DNA from: Neocallimastix lanati (nom. inval.)
Lineage: Eukaryota; Neocallimastigomycota; Neocallimastigomycetes; Neocallimastigales; Neocallimastigaceae
Length of the DNA: 64,000 bases
Reading direction: 5' to 3'
Assembly: GCA_016946835.1 (NCBI GenBank)
Contig: JACVTC010000071.1
Location: forward strand, 477,001-541,000
The notes beneath the pieces are model-generated. The model searched no databases and was not told where the DNA came from. It was given only the letters and a program-made list of their open reading frames with translations. Below are positions 42,301 through 54,177 of this stretch, piece after piece. Made by a program: the position numbers and the translations under genes. How positions within the stretch are numbered: the first letter of the stretch is position 1; each line of letters starts with the position of its first letter.

Positions 42301-43325
42301 ACCAAGGTATTGACAAAACTCTTGATAAAATCAAGAGATACTACTGGTGGCCTAATATGAAGAAAGATATTCATAATTATGTACTTTCTTGTTCAACTTG
42401 TGCTAGGTGTAAAATTCGTAGACATAAACCCTACGGAAAAATTCAACCGTTGCCTGTTCCCAATAAACCATGGGAAATTATTGGGGTTGATTTTATAGTT
42501 TCGTTACCTAGTTCACAAGATTGCACATGTATTATGGTGGTTTCGGATCACTTAACAAAGATGATCCATTTAGTTCCTTGCTCCGACGTCCCTTCCGCTG
42601 ACCTGACCGCCAAGATGCTCCTTTACAACGTTTTTCGGTATCATGGATTCCCTAAAATCATTGTCTCTGATCATGGCTCCCAGTTCTCTTCTGAATTTTG
42701 GACCTCACTCTGCTCAGCTCTAAGTACTAAGCCAAGACTCGCTACTGCTCATCACCAACAAACAAATGGTCAAGTCGAAAGGGCTAATTCCGTAATCGAA
42801 CAATATTTACGATGCCACTGTTCTACTGCCCAAAATGAATGGTGTTTTTATCTACCTCTTTGTGAAATGGCTTATAACAACTCATTTCACAAATCTATAA
42901 ACATGTCGCCTTTCTGTGCAAATTATGGTTTTAATCCAGTATGCAATATTGACTCTCCTCCTGTTCTTTTAAAAGATAATGCCTCTGTACTTACTAGGGA
43001 TTGGTCTGCCCATTTTGATGCCCTTAAAAAGCACCTTATCAAAGCTAAAGAAGATTTCAAAAAGTTTGGTGACTCTAGGAAAGCTTCTGGTCCTACTTTC
43101 CATGTTAACAACATGGTTTGGTTGAAAAGGTATTACTTCTCCAATGAATTTGCAAAAAAGCTTTCTAACCAGTATCTTGGACCCTTTAAGGTCATAGAAG
43201 TGAGGGAAAGAATGAACTACCGGCTTGAATTACCAGAAAATCTTCATTTACACCCGGTATTTCATATCTCGCAGTTGGAGCCTTATACTGAAAGAGACAT
43301 AGGATTAAAGGAACCATCACCATAA
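39324..43325 (+). CDS. Element A Gag-Pol polyprotein
   Basis: One frame of 1333 residues. Gag occupies about 1-240 (FFKKHPNSFSTDDLKISYVI, YTIEFRRLAGRIGW) with a basic tail but no Cys-His knuckle. Protease lies near 265-365 (RILIDSGSARSYL, DVSAILGRDWL). Reverse transcriptase follows ([32 protein letters not shown], catalytic box YLDDIIIYS near 573). RNase H begins near 715 ([30 protein letters not shown]). The integrase zinc region is near 985-1030 (H...H...CSTCARC), with the core (VDFIVSLP, SDHGSQFSSEF, HHQQTNGQVERANS) and the tail GPFKV...HPVFHISQLEPY. A 165-bp in-frame tandem duplication lies between RNase H and integrase. No chromodomain. Processing by the protease would release the parts. 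Confidence 0.92.
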   Translation: MESNSNNAQIPSEVESSKLITALTEFIPTFFSANGVLSKDLADNNKLNVNELLEQSELFFKKHPNSFSTDDLKISYVISMLHGPPKKWGLSLKADGTLNSLSYDTFKDILISNFGDTKEQKDVLIEQLLNLKQLHLGRAALYTIEFRRLAGRIGWPDDVFIDLIKRGLLEDVKTEFIKLDKPKSLFEATNSIINIDRKCLLKQKVKTNDYKPKSSKSFKRKRNETNMTENKFKRNKHHKGRDNGSILSANYTPSHNNKMTTTFLLNVNSKKIKTRILIDSGSARSYLCKSFVTANKIPYSNLSNTINVKLPNEKNMAIKQVTKRLKLTFMDHTETFEFFIANLQLQDVSAILGRDWLSLHSPYIDYKNNKIYFLESYCKNHCPSAKGNRFVFHSSDITASLLPRTESKHKGETSLDSIIPDSISEDELSDMDICAVLIQDSKMKDSDKNEEIIKKSPTGAPVLFVKKHDCSLRLCVDYRKPNSITIRNSYPIPRISDLIESFKGAIIFSRLDLRSAYNLVRVKKGHEYLTAFRTPFGHFEYRVMPFGLRNAPSVFQRFIQDIFSDDIGLFLFVYLDDIIIYSKNLTEHIKHVHHVLSLLVQNGLYVKLEKCEFHVPETTFLGFVVSINGLSMDKNKVKSILEWPTPKNMNELQSFLGLCNYYRKFIKNLAIIMEPLRILLKKNNEFKWNDDAENAFKKLKLAFTTDEILIYPDPDKEFTVETDASDFAVGCILSQISDKDNELHPVAFHSRSLSSSELNYTIYDKELLAIITAFETWRHHLEGAKFPVQIITDHRNLLYFKKPQHLNQRQIRWSLFLSKFDFRISFRPGSRCGKPDSLSRRPDYKSVVSLHNKDRPLLDDNAFCCANTIISSLIDTQPTDKFCGSRSSEPDSSSRRPDYNSVVSLHNKDRPLLDDNALCCANTDNISSLIDAQTADTYCKSILEKIKTKSNTVKSSLFSLNEGVLHFQNRIIVPSTLRARILKSFHDSPTNGHQGIDKTLDKIKRYYWWPNMKKDIHNYVLSCSTCARCKIRRHKPYGKIQPLPVPNKPWEIIGVDFIVSLPSSQDCTCIMVVSDHLTKMIHLVPCSDVPSADLTAKMLLYNVFRYHGFPKIIVSDHGSQFSSEFWTSLCSALSTKPRLATAHHQQTNGQVERANSVIEQYLRCHCSTAQNEWCFYLPLCEMAYNNSFHKSINMSPFCANYGFNPVCNIDSPPVLLKDNASVLTRDWSAHFDALKKHLIKAKEDFKKFGDSRKASGPTFHVNNMVWLKRYYFSNEFAKKLSNQYLGPFKVIEVRERMNYRLELPENLHLHPVFHISQLEPYTERDIGLKEPSP
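41808..42137 (+). repeat. 165-bp in-frame tandem duplication in element A pol
   Basis: 41808 onward and 41973 onward share about 120 nearly identical bases (GGATCAAGG, CGAGACGTCCGGATTATAA, TTTCCCTCCACAACAAAGAC) with a period of 165 bp, so 55 residues are repeated in the RNase H-integrase linker without changing frame. Confidence 0.9.
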
Positions 43326-43334
43326 AGGGAGCAA

Positions 43335-44314
43335 TGTAAGAATCTATAATTATTTTTAACAAAATAATTATATTTTCTTAGTTAAGTTATAATTAATATA
43401 ACTTTTATTTAACTCATATTTCATTTATACAATTAATTATAATTAATAATTTATTTAATTATATATTAAAATTTTATTTAGTTTAATATTAAAAATTTAT
43501 TTAATTAAATAATTTTTATACATTTAAAATAATATTAAATTTATTTAATTATTCACTTAATTATTAAATTTATTAGTTTTAGTTTTCTCTCACTCATTAA
43601 ATCATAAACTAAAACACTATTCTGTATTTTATCATGTATTCTGTATTGTATTAATCATGTATTTTATTATTAATGTATTGTTTTATATTTTTTATGTAAA
43701 GTTCTATAAAATAGAACTAAATAGATTAAATTTTAAATTTTATGATCGAAATAATTTTCATTATTTTATTCTTTTATTTTCGATCATTATATTAGATTAA
43801 GTAATCGGTTAATTAAGGTTTTTCCAATTACTTCTTAAAAGTAATCGGTTTTACTTAATTAACGCGATGATCGATATGGATAGAATATCGATCAAAAATC
43901 TTATCTAGGTTTTTCTTCTAGTCTTTTCCTAGATAAGAGATTTGTTAAGATTAGAACCTCTTTTGATTTTAACCTTATTTTGACAAAAAAGTATAAATAA
44001 GGCTCTTGAGTTCTCTTTGAGAAATCAAGAGTTATTATTATAACAATTATAATATAATAATAATAACAATAAGTTTTAACATTTAAAATTTTTAATAAAT
44101 AATAAAACAAATTATTTTAATAAAACAAATTTTATAATTAAAACTTTTCCTTATCAATTTTAGTGTTTCGTCTATTATAATTCGTTATAATAAACTCGAT
44201 AATTAGAAAGAACCATAGGTAAGTATGATTCTTTTCTAAACCTTTAATATTAGCAGTTAGAGCTAATATTAATGATTAATAATTTAATTATAATTTTTTA
44301 ATTAAATTATTACA
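43335..44314 (+). repeat. Element A 3' LTR
   Basis: 980-bp partner of 37227-38206 at an offset of 6108, followed by TAAAA. Confidence 0.93.
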
Positions 44315-44332
44315 TAAAAATTAGAAATTAGA

Positions 44333-44395
44333 ATGCTGGCATAGTGGTTAGTCACTATGACCTCAGCCTGAACCACTAGGGTTCGACTCACACCT
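44333..44395 (+). other. tRNA-like segment in element C LTR (copy at 50296-50358)
   Basis: A perfect A box (TGGCATAGTGG, 44337-44347) and B box (GGTTCGACTC, 44380-44389) lie 32 nt apart, as in tRNA genes, but no acceptor or anticodon stem can be drawn. It may be an internal Pol III promoter or a SINE/tRNA fossil absorbed into the LTR. It lies about 300 bp upstream of the TATA box. Confidence 0.65.
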
Positions 44396-44666
44396 TTACT
44401 AAAATTTTATATCATTTAAATTTTAAAGAATTTTTATACTTCATTTCTGTATTTGTTTCTGTATTTGTTTCTGTATAAATTTCTGAAAAAATTAACAAAA
44501 GACATTCTTAGAAATTAATAGAAACAAATCAGATAGAAATTCTATTTTAATTTATCTTTTATCATTATTTCTTTTAGATTCTTTTTAACCGAAAATAATC
44601 AATTTTTATGAAACTTTTTAATGATTTTATGGTTTTAAATTTTTATGGATTTAAATTTTGAAAAAC

Positions 44667-44730
44667 TATAAATAGGAGTGAATTTCGCAGCCAAAAAAAA
44701 AAAATATTCTAAAAAAAATTGTGTTTTTAT
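44667..44730 (+). promoter_or_regulatory. Element C core promoter and self-priming complement
   Basis: TATAAATA at 44667-44674. GTGTTTTTAT at 44721-44730, 54 nt downstream, is the exact complement of the 10 nt after the LTR. Confidence 0.7.
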
Positions 44731-44912
44731 TAATTATTGAATTAATTAATAAGTAATTCGAAATATTACAATAATTAATCTTTATAATTAATATTTTTAA
44801 ATTTCTTAATTAATAAAACTATATTTTAAAAAACCAAATTACTTATTAATCAAAAAGTGCTTACCTATTGTGTTACACTCTTTAAAACACGGATATTCCA
44901 ATATTCGTTACA

Positions 44913-44922
44913 ATAAAAACAC
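44913..44922 (+). promoter_or_regulatory. Element C self-priming site
   Basis: ATAAAAACAC, the first 10 nt after the 5' LTR, pairs exactly with 44721-44730. In sister element F both sides carry the same compensating change (ATAAAAGCAC and GTGCTTTTAT). Confidence 0.78.
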
Positions 44923-44956
44923 CACTAAACTAAGCACAATACCTTTGCACTTTTAC

Positions 44957-45362
44957 TCTTTTTGGAACCCCGTTAAGGAATCCCATTTTCTACTACTATT
45001 TTTGGAACTCCGTTAAGGAATCCCATTTTCTACTACTATTTTTGGAACCCCGTTAAGGAATCCCATTTTCTACTACTATTTTTGGAACCCCGTTAAGGAA
45101 TCCCATTTTCTACTACTATTTTTGGAACCCCGTTAAGGAATCCCATTTTCTACTACTATTTTTGGAACACCGTTAAGGAATCCCATTTACTACACTTCTT
45201 TTTTGGAACCCCGTTAAGGAATCCCATTCTCTACTACTCTTTTTGGAACCCCGTTAAGTAATCCCATTCTCTACTACTCTTTTTGGAACCCCGTTAAGTA
45301 ATCCCATTCTCTATTACTCTTTTTGGAACCCCGTTAAGGAATCCCATTTTCTACTATTTTTG
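44957..45362 (+). repeat. 40-bp GC-richer tandem repeat in the C leader
   Basis: About ten copies of a unit beginning TTTTTGGAACCCCGTTAAGG and continuing AATCCCATTTTCTACTACTA. Copies differ by a few bases, and later ones share CATTCTCTACTACTC. No spacer-like unique sequence lies between units. Confidence 0.92.
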
Positions 45363-45599
45363 AAACCACTTACCAAGACTATAAATTTTTCTACCAAAAT
45401 TCATGCATGAATTTATAAATTCAATCGGAACCCTTGAATTTTACTATATATTAAAATTATTAATATTTTCAATAATCCATATAACCATCCTTGAAATTAA
45501 AATTATTTATATTGAAATTAAATATTTACTTCTTCTAATAATTAATTATATTGTATATTTATTATTCAATCAAAATCAATAATTATAATAACTAAAAAA

Positions 45600-46035
45600 A
45601 AAAAAAAAAAATTAGTAATAATTAATATTTAATAATTAATATTTAATAATTAATAGTAATAATCAATATTCAATAATTAGTAATAATTAATAATAATAAT
45701 CAATATTCAATAATTAGTAATAATTAATAGTAATAATCAATAATAATTAGTAATAATCAATATTCAATAATTAGTAATAATTAATAGTAATAATCAATAT
45801 TCAATAATTAGTAATAATTAATAGTAATAATCAATAATAATTAGTAATAATCAATATTCAATAATTAGTAATAATTAATAGTAATAATCAATATTCAATA
45901 ATTAGTAATAATTAATAGTAATAATCAATATTCAATAATTAGTAATAATTAATAATAATAATTAATAATAATTAGTAATAATCAATATTTAATAATTAAT
46001 AATAATTAATAATTAATAATTAATAATTAGTAATC
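45600..46035 (+). repeat. AT tandem repeat in the C leader
   Basis: A degenerate array of AATTAGTAATAATTAATAGT and AATAATCAATATTC units, about 34-37 bp per period, between the 40-bp repeat and the A tract. Confidence 0.85.
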
Positions 46036-46040
46036 AATAA

Positions 46041-49943
<3,903 letters not shown>

Positions 49944-50011
49944 ATATAAATCATTTAATCAAAAATAAATTTTATTTCATCAAAGTACTATTAATCATTC
50001 TAACTTATGAT

Positions 50012-50042
<31 letters not shown>

Positions 50043-50264
50043 TTATTTTATATTATTCAAAAACATTTATTCTAGATAGTTTTATTTTTATACTTTATTT
50101 TTAAAACTTAAAATTCATGTAATTTTTATTATCCAATGTATTAATTAAATTATCACTCCTATAAGTATTTTAGTTATAGTTTATTATTATAAAAGTTAGA
50201 ATTAGAAATAGTTTAGATTTAAAGCAAAAGATTCGTCTGGCATCCGAATCCTAGAGGAGGACCA
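49944..50264 (+). other. 3' untranslated region and polypurine tract of element C
   Basis: Contains an A run (about 50017-50042) and ends in TAGAGGAGGACCA directly before the 3' LTR, the expected plus-strand primer. Confidence 0.7.
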
Positions 50265-50875
50265 TGTAACGAATCTTAAAAAATTAGAAATTAGAATGCT
50301 GGCATAGTGGTTAGTCACTATGACCTCAGCCTGAACCACTAGGGTTCGACTCACACCTTTACTAAAATTTTATATCATTTAAATTTTAAAGAATTTTTAT
50401 ACTTCATTTCTGTATTTGTTTCTGTATTTGTTTCTGTATAAATTTCTGAAAAAATTAACAAAAGACATTCTTAGAAATTAATAGAAACAAATCAGATAGA
50501 AATTCTATTTTAATTTATCTTTTATCATTATTTCTTTTAGATTCTTTTTAACCGAAAATAATCAATTTTTATGAAACTTTTTAATGATTTTATGGTTTTA
50601 AATTTTTATGGATTTAAATTTTGAAAAACTATAAATAGGAGTGAATTTCGCAGCCAAAAAAAAAAAATATTCTAAAAAAAATTGTGTTTTTATTAATTAT
50701 TGAATTAATTAATAAGTAATTCGAAATATTACAATAATTAATCTTTATAATTAATATTTTTAAATTTCTTAATTAATAAAACTATATTTTAAAAAACCAA
50801 ATTACTTATTAATCAAAAAGTGCTTACCTATTGTGTTACACTCTTTAAAACACGGATATTCCAATATTCGTTACA
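50265..50875 (+). repeat. Element C 3' LTR
   Basis: 611 bp, TGTAACGAATC to ATATTCGTTACA (terminal inverted repeat TGTAACGAAT/ATTCGTTACA). TATA box at 50630-50637. Confidence 0.92.
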
Positions 50876-50880
50876 ATAAT
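50876..50880. repeat. Target-site duplication of element C, right copy
   Basis: ATAAT, matching 23136-23140; E1 sequence resumes immediately after. Confidence 0.85.
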
Positions 50881-52740
50881 GAACAAATCTCGAGTAGGCA
50901 ATGAAATATGGGGTTCTTATACTACTAATATTAAGAATAATTATAATGGTGTAATAAACTCTGGCCAAATTGAAAGATCAAATTATAAAAATAATTTTTC
51001 TGATAAATATAATAAAAATGCATCTAATATATGGATTGGAAATAATATTAGAAATCATAGGAATTTTAGGAATTATCCTATAAATATTGTGACTCAAGGA
51101 ATACAAAATAATAACTTAAATAAATATTCTAAACCTAGGCAAAACACTTGCAATTATTATAGATTTAGTGTAGATAATGATAATAACAGTAATTTAAATG
51201 TTAGTAATGATAATAATATATCATACCATTATAGAAATCGGAAAATTTTAAAATCAAATTTTAAAATTAGTTCATCAAATAGTTCAACAAATAATAATAA
51301 AGTAAACAGTAATAATGATAAAAATAATAGCAATATTAATAATGTTAATGAAAACATAATTAATAATAATTCAATTAATAATATCATCAATAATGGTATA
51401 TCTAACTTGGATACCGATAATACTAATAATAATAATAATAATAATAATTATAATAATGATAATGATAATAATGATGATATTTATAATAATAAAAATAATA
51501 ATAATAAAAATAACACTTTGAATAACATAGTAAATGTGGAACAAAATAAATTATGCGCATTCAAAATGGATAATTTCAGAAAAAAAATTATAAAATAGGA
51601 AATGCCAATAATGGAAAATTTGAAACAAATAGTAATATTATAATAACTAAAGAAGAAAATAAAAATAGTTTCGCTGGTAATACAGATATTAAGAAAAATC
51701 AAAATAATAATATGGAAATTAATAGTATTGTAACAATAAATATTAAAACTATTGATAATAATGAAAATATTAATTCAAATAGTAAAAAGAATAAAGATAA
51801 TAATGATATTATTGGGAATTCTGAAAATATAATTAACAAGAGAAATAGTAATAAAAATATAAAAGAAGTAATAAATATTAATGAACCTTTAAAAGTTGAA
51901 AACATTAACAATAGAACTAATAAATCTATAACTCCTAGTTTAGTAATAGAATCAAAAGTTATTATTAATAAAAATTCAAAAATAAACAATACTCAAATTA
52001 TTCCAAATAATAATAAAAATAAGCAATTTACAAATAAAGTGAATTCAGTTAATAATAATATCTATATAAAAGAAAGAAAAATTATTAACAAAAATTCTCC
52101 GATAGATGAATCTAGTAAAGTTGTTAATGTTGGTAGTGCTAAGATAATAAAAATTAATAAAATTAAAAATATAATTGAAATTCCAAATATTCGTATTCAA
52201 AATAACAATAAAAATAAAATAAATATTAATAAAATTTTGATGCCCAAACCTGAGATTATGTTAAAAGATATTATTATTTATAGCAACAATCGCATTGATA
52301 CAAAACGAACAAATAGGAATTATAAATATAAAAGAAAATAAAATTTTAAAATTATTATTTATATTAATTAAACTTTATATTTTCTTTTATAAAAAAAATA
52401 TATAGTTTAATTTTTAGCAAGGGCATTTCTGATATAAAACAAATATGTGTAGTAACATATTTGTATATTTAATAATAATTATTAAATATTAAATTTATAT
52501 CTTTTTGATAATAATTATTTTATTTTATTTTATTTCAATATGTATTATTATAATTATAATAATTATAATACTTTATTTCATATAAAATTTATATAGTTCT
52601 ATATATTAGAATATATAATTAATATATTACCTATTTCTTATAAATTAAATTATTTATACTAGAAATAGAGAACTCGCTTGTAAATTTTTAGGAATTAGAA
52701 TTATTATTTAATTGTACGAATATTATAATTTTATTAATAT
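50881..52740 (+). mobile_element. Element E1, right part (Asn-rich region and 3' LTR piece), broken
   Basis: Continuation of E1 after the C insertion. It encodes NKSRVGNEIWGSYTTNIKN, then very Asn-rich protein (to about 52340) with short conserved islands shared with E2 (for example IERSNYKNNFSDKYNKN, FRKKI). No protease, polymerase or integrase is recognisable before the 3' LTR starts at 52430 (TGATATAAAAC, preceded by the purine-rich AGCAAGGGC). The LTR is cut at about 52740 by other repeat DNA. E looks like a non-autonomous family carrying gag and an Asn-rich region. Broken in a few places; old. Confidence 0.75.
52430..52740 (+). repeat. E1 3' LTR, partial
   Basis: Matches 21815-22125 of the E1 5' LTR and stops there. 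Confidence 0.75.
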
Positions 52741-52864
52741 ATGAATAATATATGAATAAGAAATTATTTCAAATATTATTATTGATAAAAGAGATATAAT
52801 TTTAATATTTAATAATTATTATTAAATATACAAATATGTTGCTACATATATTTGTTTTATATCA
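52741..52864 (-). repeat. E-type LTR fragment in opposite orientation
   Basis: Matches 62420-62540 and ends TTTTATATCA. With 52865-53328 it forms a block that recurs at 62.4-63.0 kb, including the same E/G-LTR junction. Confidence 0.7.
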
Positions 52865-53328
52865 ATTTATATTATGTTTACAACATATCTATATTAATTT
52901 CAATTATTCAAATTAATTATATAATTAAATTTATCTTTATATTTTATTAATATTTATATTACTATATTATTAATATCTTATAATTAAATATTATTATTAT
53001 GTAACTTACAAAGTATAAAAGAAAGATGTAAAAATCTATCTTTTATGTTCTTTGTAAGGTTATTGTAAAATTACCTTAATAGTAATATGTTATAGATATT
53101 TTATTATTAAATAAAATAAATAATTTTATAATCAAATTAATTTAATAATTCTAATTATCAAAGTTTATTATAATAAATTTTTGTTAAACTAAATCATTTA
53201 AATATTTATTATTATTATTATATATCTATATAGCTTATTACTATATAGACATATCGACTTAGTAAATTTTTAATAAAACATATTATTTTATTTAAATTTA
53301 AAGCAAAAAATATATCAAAATCTTAACA
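52865..53328 (+). repeat. Element G 5' LTR, 3' part
   Basis: 464 bp ending CAAAATCTTAACA. TATA box TATAAAAG at 53014-53021. Same length and close sequence at 62541-63004; a shorter piece at 13046-13208. Confidence 0.75.
53054..53063 (+). promoter_or_regulatory. Element G self-priming complement near transcript start
   Basis: GTAAGGTTAT, 40 nt downstream of the TATA box, is the exact reverse complement of 53329-53338. Confidence 0.7.
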
Positions 53329-53338
53329 ATAACCTTAC
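53329..53338 (+). promoter_or_regulatory. Element G self-priming site
   Basis: ATAACCTTAC, the first 10 nt after the LTR, pairs with 53054-53063. Confidence 0.72.
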
Positions 53339-53704
53339 CCTAGTTTTAGTTGCTACATTGATATGTCTTACTATACGAAGGTCTGGGCTAGTGCAGTACC
53401 TGACATTGCTCCAATGTCAGAAGTTAATAAATTAAGGTCTGACGCCCAAGTTACCGTATCCGAATTGGCTTCTTCTGTTAATGATAATTTTTTATTAAAA
53501 GAAGATTTTAATGAATTAAACAAGGACTTACAGAAAAAAATTTATACCCTTTACAAAGATAATAAAAATATTATTAATCAACTTTCTAATTTAACTAAAA
53601 TCCAGTTAGTAAAATTAAAACATTCGTATGGAAAAATAAATGATTATATAGAAAAGTTTAGAACGTTAACTACTGGTCTGTCTTGGGATGAAGAAGCTTT
53701 AGTC

Positions 53705-53717
53705 TTATTTTTCTATA
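53705..53717. repeat. SINE target duplication, left copy
   Basis: TTATTTTTCTATA, repeated at 54165-54177. Confidence 0.88.
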
Positions 53718-54164
53718 GCCATGTTGGTCCAGTCGGTTAGAACGATACAGGTTACTGTAGAGAGCGGGGTTCGAATCCTCGGCATGGCACCAAATAATCG
53801 GATGAGGTTTCTAACCTGGGATATCATGAGACCACACGTGATATTCATAAGGCTTTCCCTCAAATGATTATTTCACCCAACCCTGATACTACGCTTTGAA
53901 TTGAAGCATAGACCTTGATGATTGTAATATTTCCAATCGCCAATGATTACACCCACTAGGGAGGAGTTAATGATTCCGTTCTGATGCTCGTGGTCATTAG
54001 AGATATATATGTAGGAACGTTAGGAATGCATCTCCGGGCAGTGTGTAACGACGATTGAGAGCGGCCAAGCTGATACATTATGCCAATAACTCATCACCTT
54101 ACAGTTAATTAATAACTGTATGGCTATATTGGGAGATGGGTACCCAGTATGTGAAGTCTATGTT
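53718..54164 (+). mobile_element. SINE-like element with a CCA-bearing tRNA head
   Basis: A 447-bp insertion in element G flanked by an exact 13-bp duplication. Its first 75 bases (53718-53792) are tRNA-like: a 7-bp acceptor stem GCCATGT/GCATGGC (one G.T pair), an A-box region TGGTCCAGTCGGTTAG, a good T arm with B box (GGTTCGAATCC), discriminator A and an encoded CCA. The anticodon arm is reduced to TACAG, GTTA, CTGTA, a 4-nt loop, so it cannot decode. About 370 bp of near-balanced, unrelated body follow and end GTGAAGTCTATGT without an A tail. Duplication size and structure fit LINE-type retrotransposition of a Pol III transcript. The body matches nothing else in the window. Confidence 0.8.
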
Positions 54165-54177
54165 TTATTTTTCTATA
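54165..54177. repeat. SINE target duplication, right copy
   Basis: Exact repeat of 53705-53717; element G gag resumes after it. Confidence 0.88.

Larger units (their letters stand above)
37227..44314 (+). mobile_element. Tf1/sushi-type Ty3/gypsy element A (full length)
   Basis: 7088 bp with two 980-bp LTRs (37227-38206 and 43335-44314) that differ, as far as I could compare, by one substitution near their 3' ends. TAAAA flanks it on both sides (37222-37226, 44315-44319). Own parts: self-priming site directly after the 5' LTR, leader with an AATAATAAAT-type microsatellite, an A run and a GC-rich island, one long gag-pol frame and a purine tract (AAAGGGAGCAA). A single frame, self-priming and a Gag without zinc knuckle match Tf1. 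It looks almost whole, with about one internal loss relative to relatives. Very young. Confidence 0.92.
44320..44912 (+). repeat. Element C 5' LTR, main part
   Basis: Matches the 3' LTR 50283-50875 and ends ATATTCGTTACA. With the 12 bp at 23141-23152 and TAAAA at 44315-44319 it completes the 5' LTR. It carries a tRNA-like segment and a TATA box (44667-44674). Confidence 0.88.

Noticed and set aside
23153-44319. The stack as an assembly artefact
   Set aside because: Each insertion has its own LTR ends and A-run or TAAAA flanks, and the outermost target is confirmed by an independent empty copy at 61.2 kb. Long reads would still be needed for certainty.
44333-44395. A tRNA gene within the C LTR
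   Set aside because: A and B boxes are perfect but no acceptor, D or anticodon stems form, and the same segment is in both LTRs.
44957-45362. A CRISPR-like repeat array
   Set aside because: The units are contiguous with no unique spacers and no cas-like gene; it is a tandem repeat in a retroelement leader.
53718-53792. A functional tRNA gene
   Set aside because: Acceptor and T arms are good, but the anticodon arm has only a 4-nt loop and CCA is encoded, so it is the head of a SINE-like insertion bounded by a 13-bp duplication.
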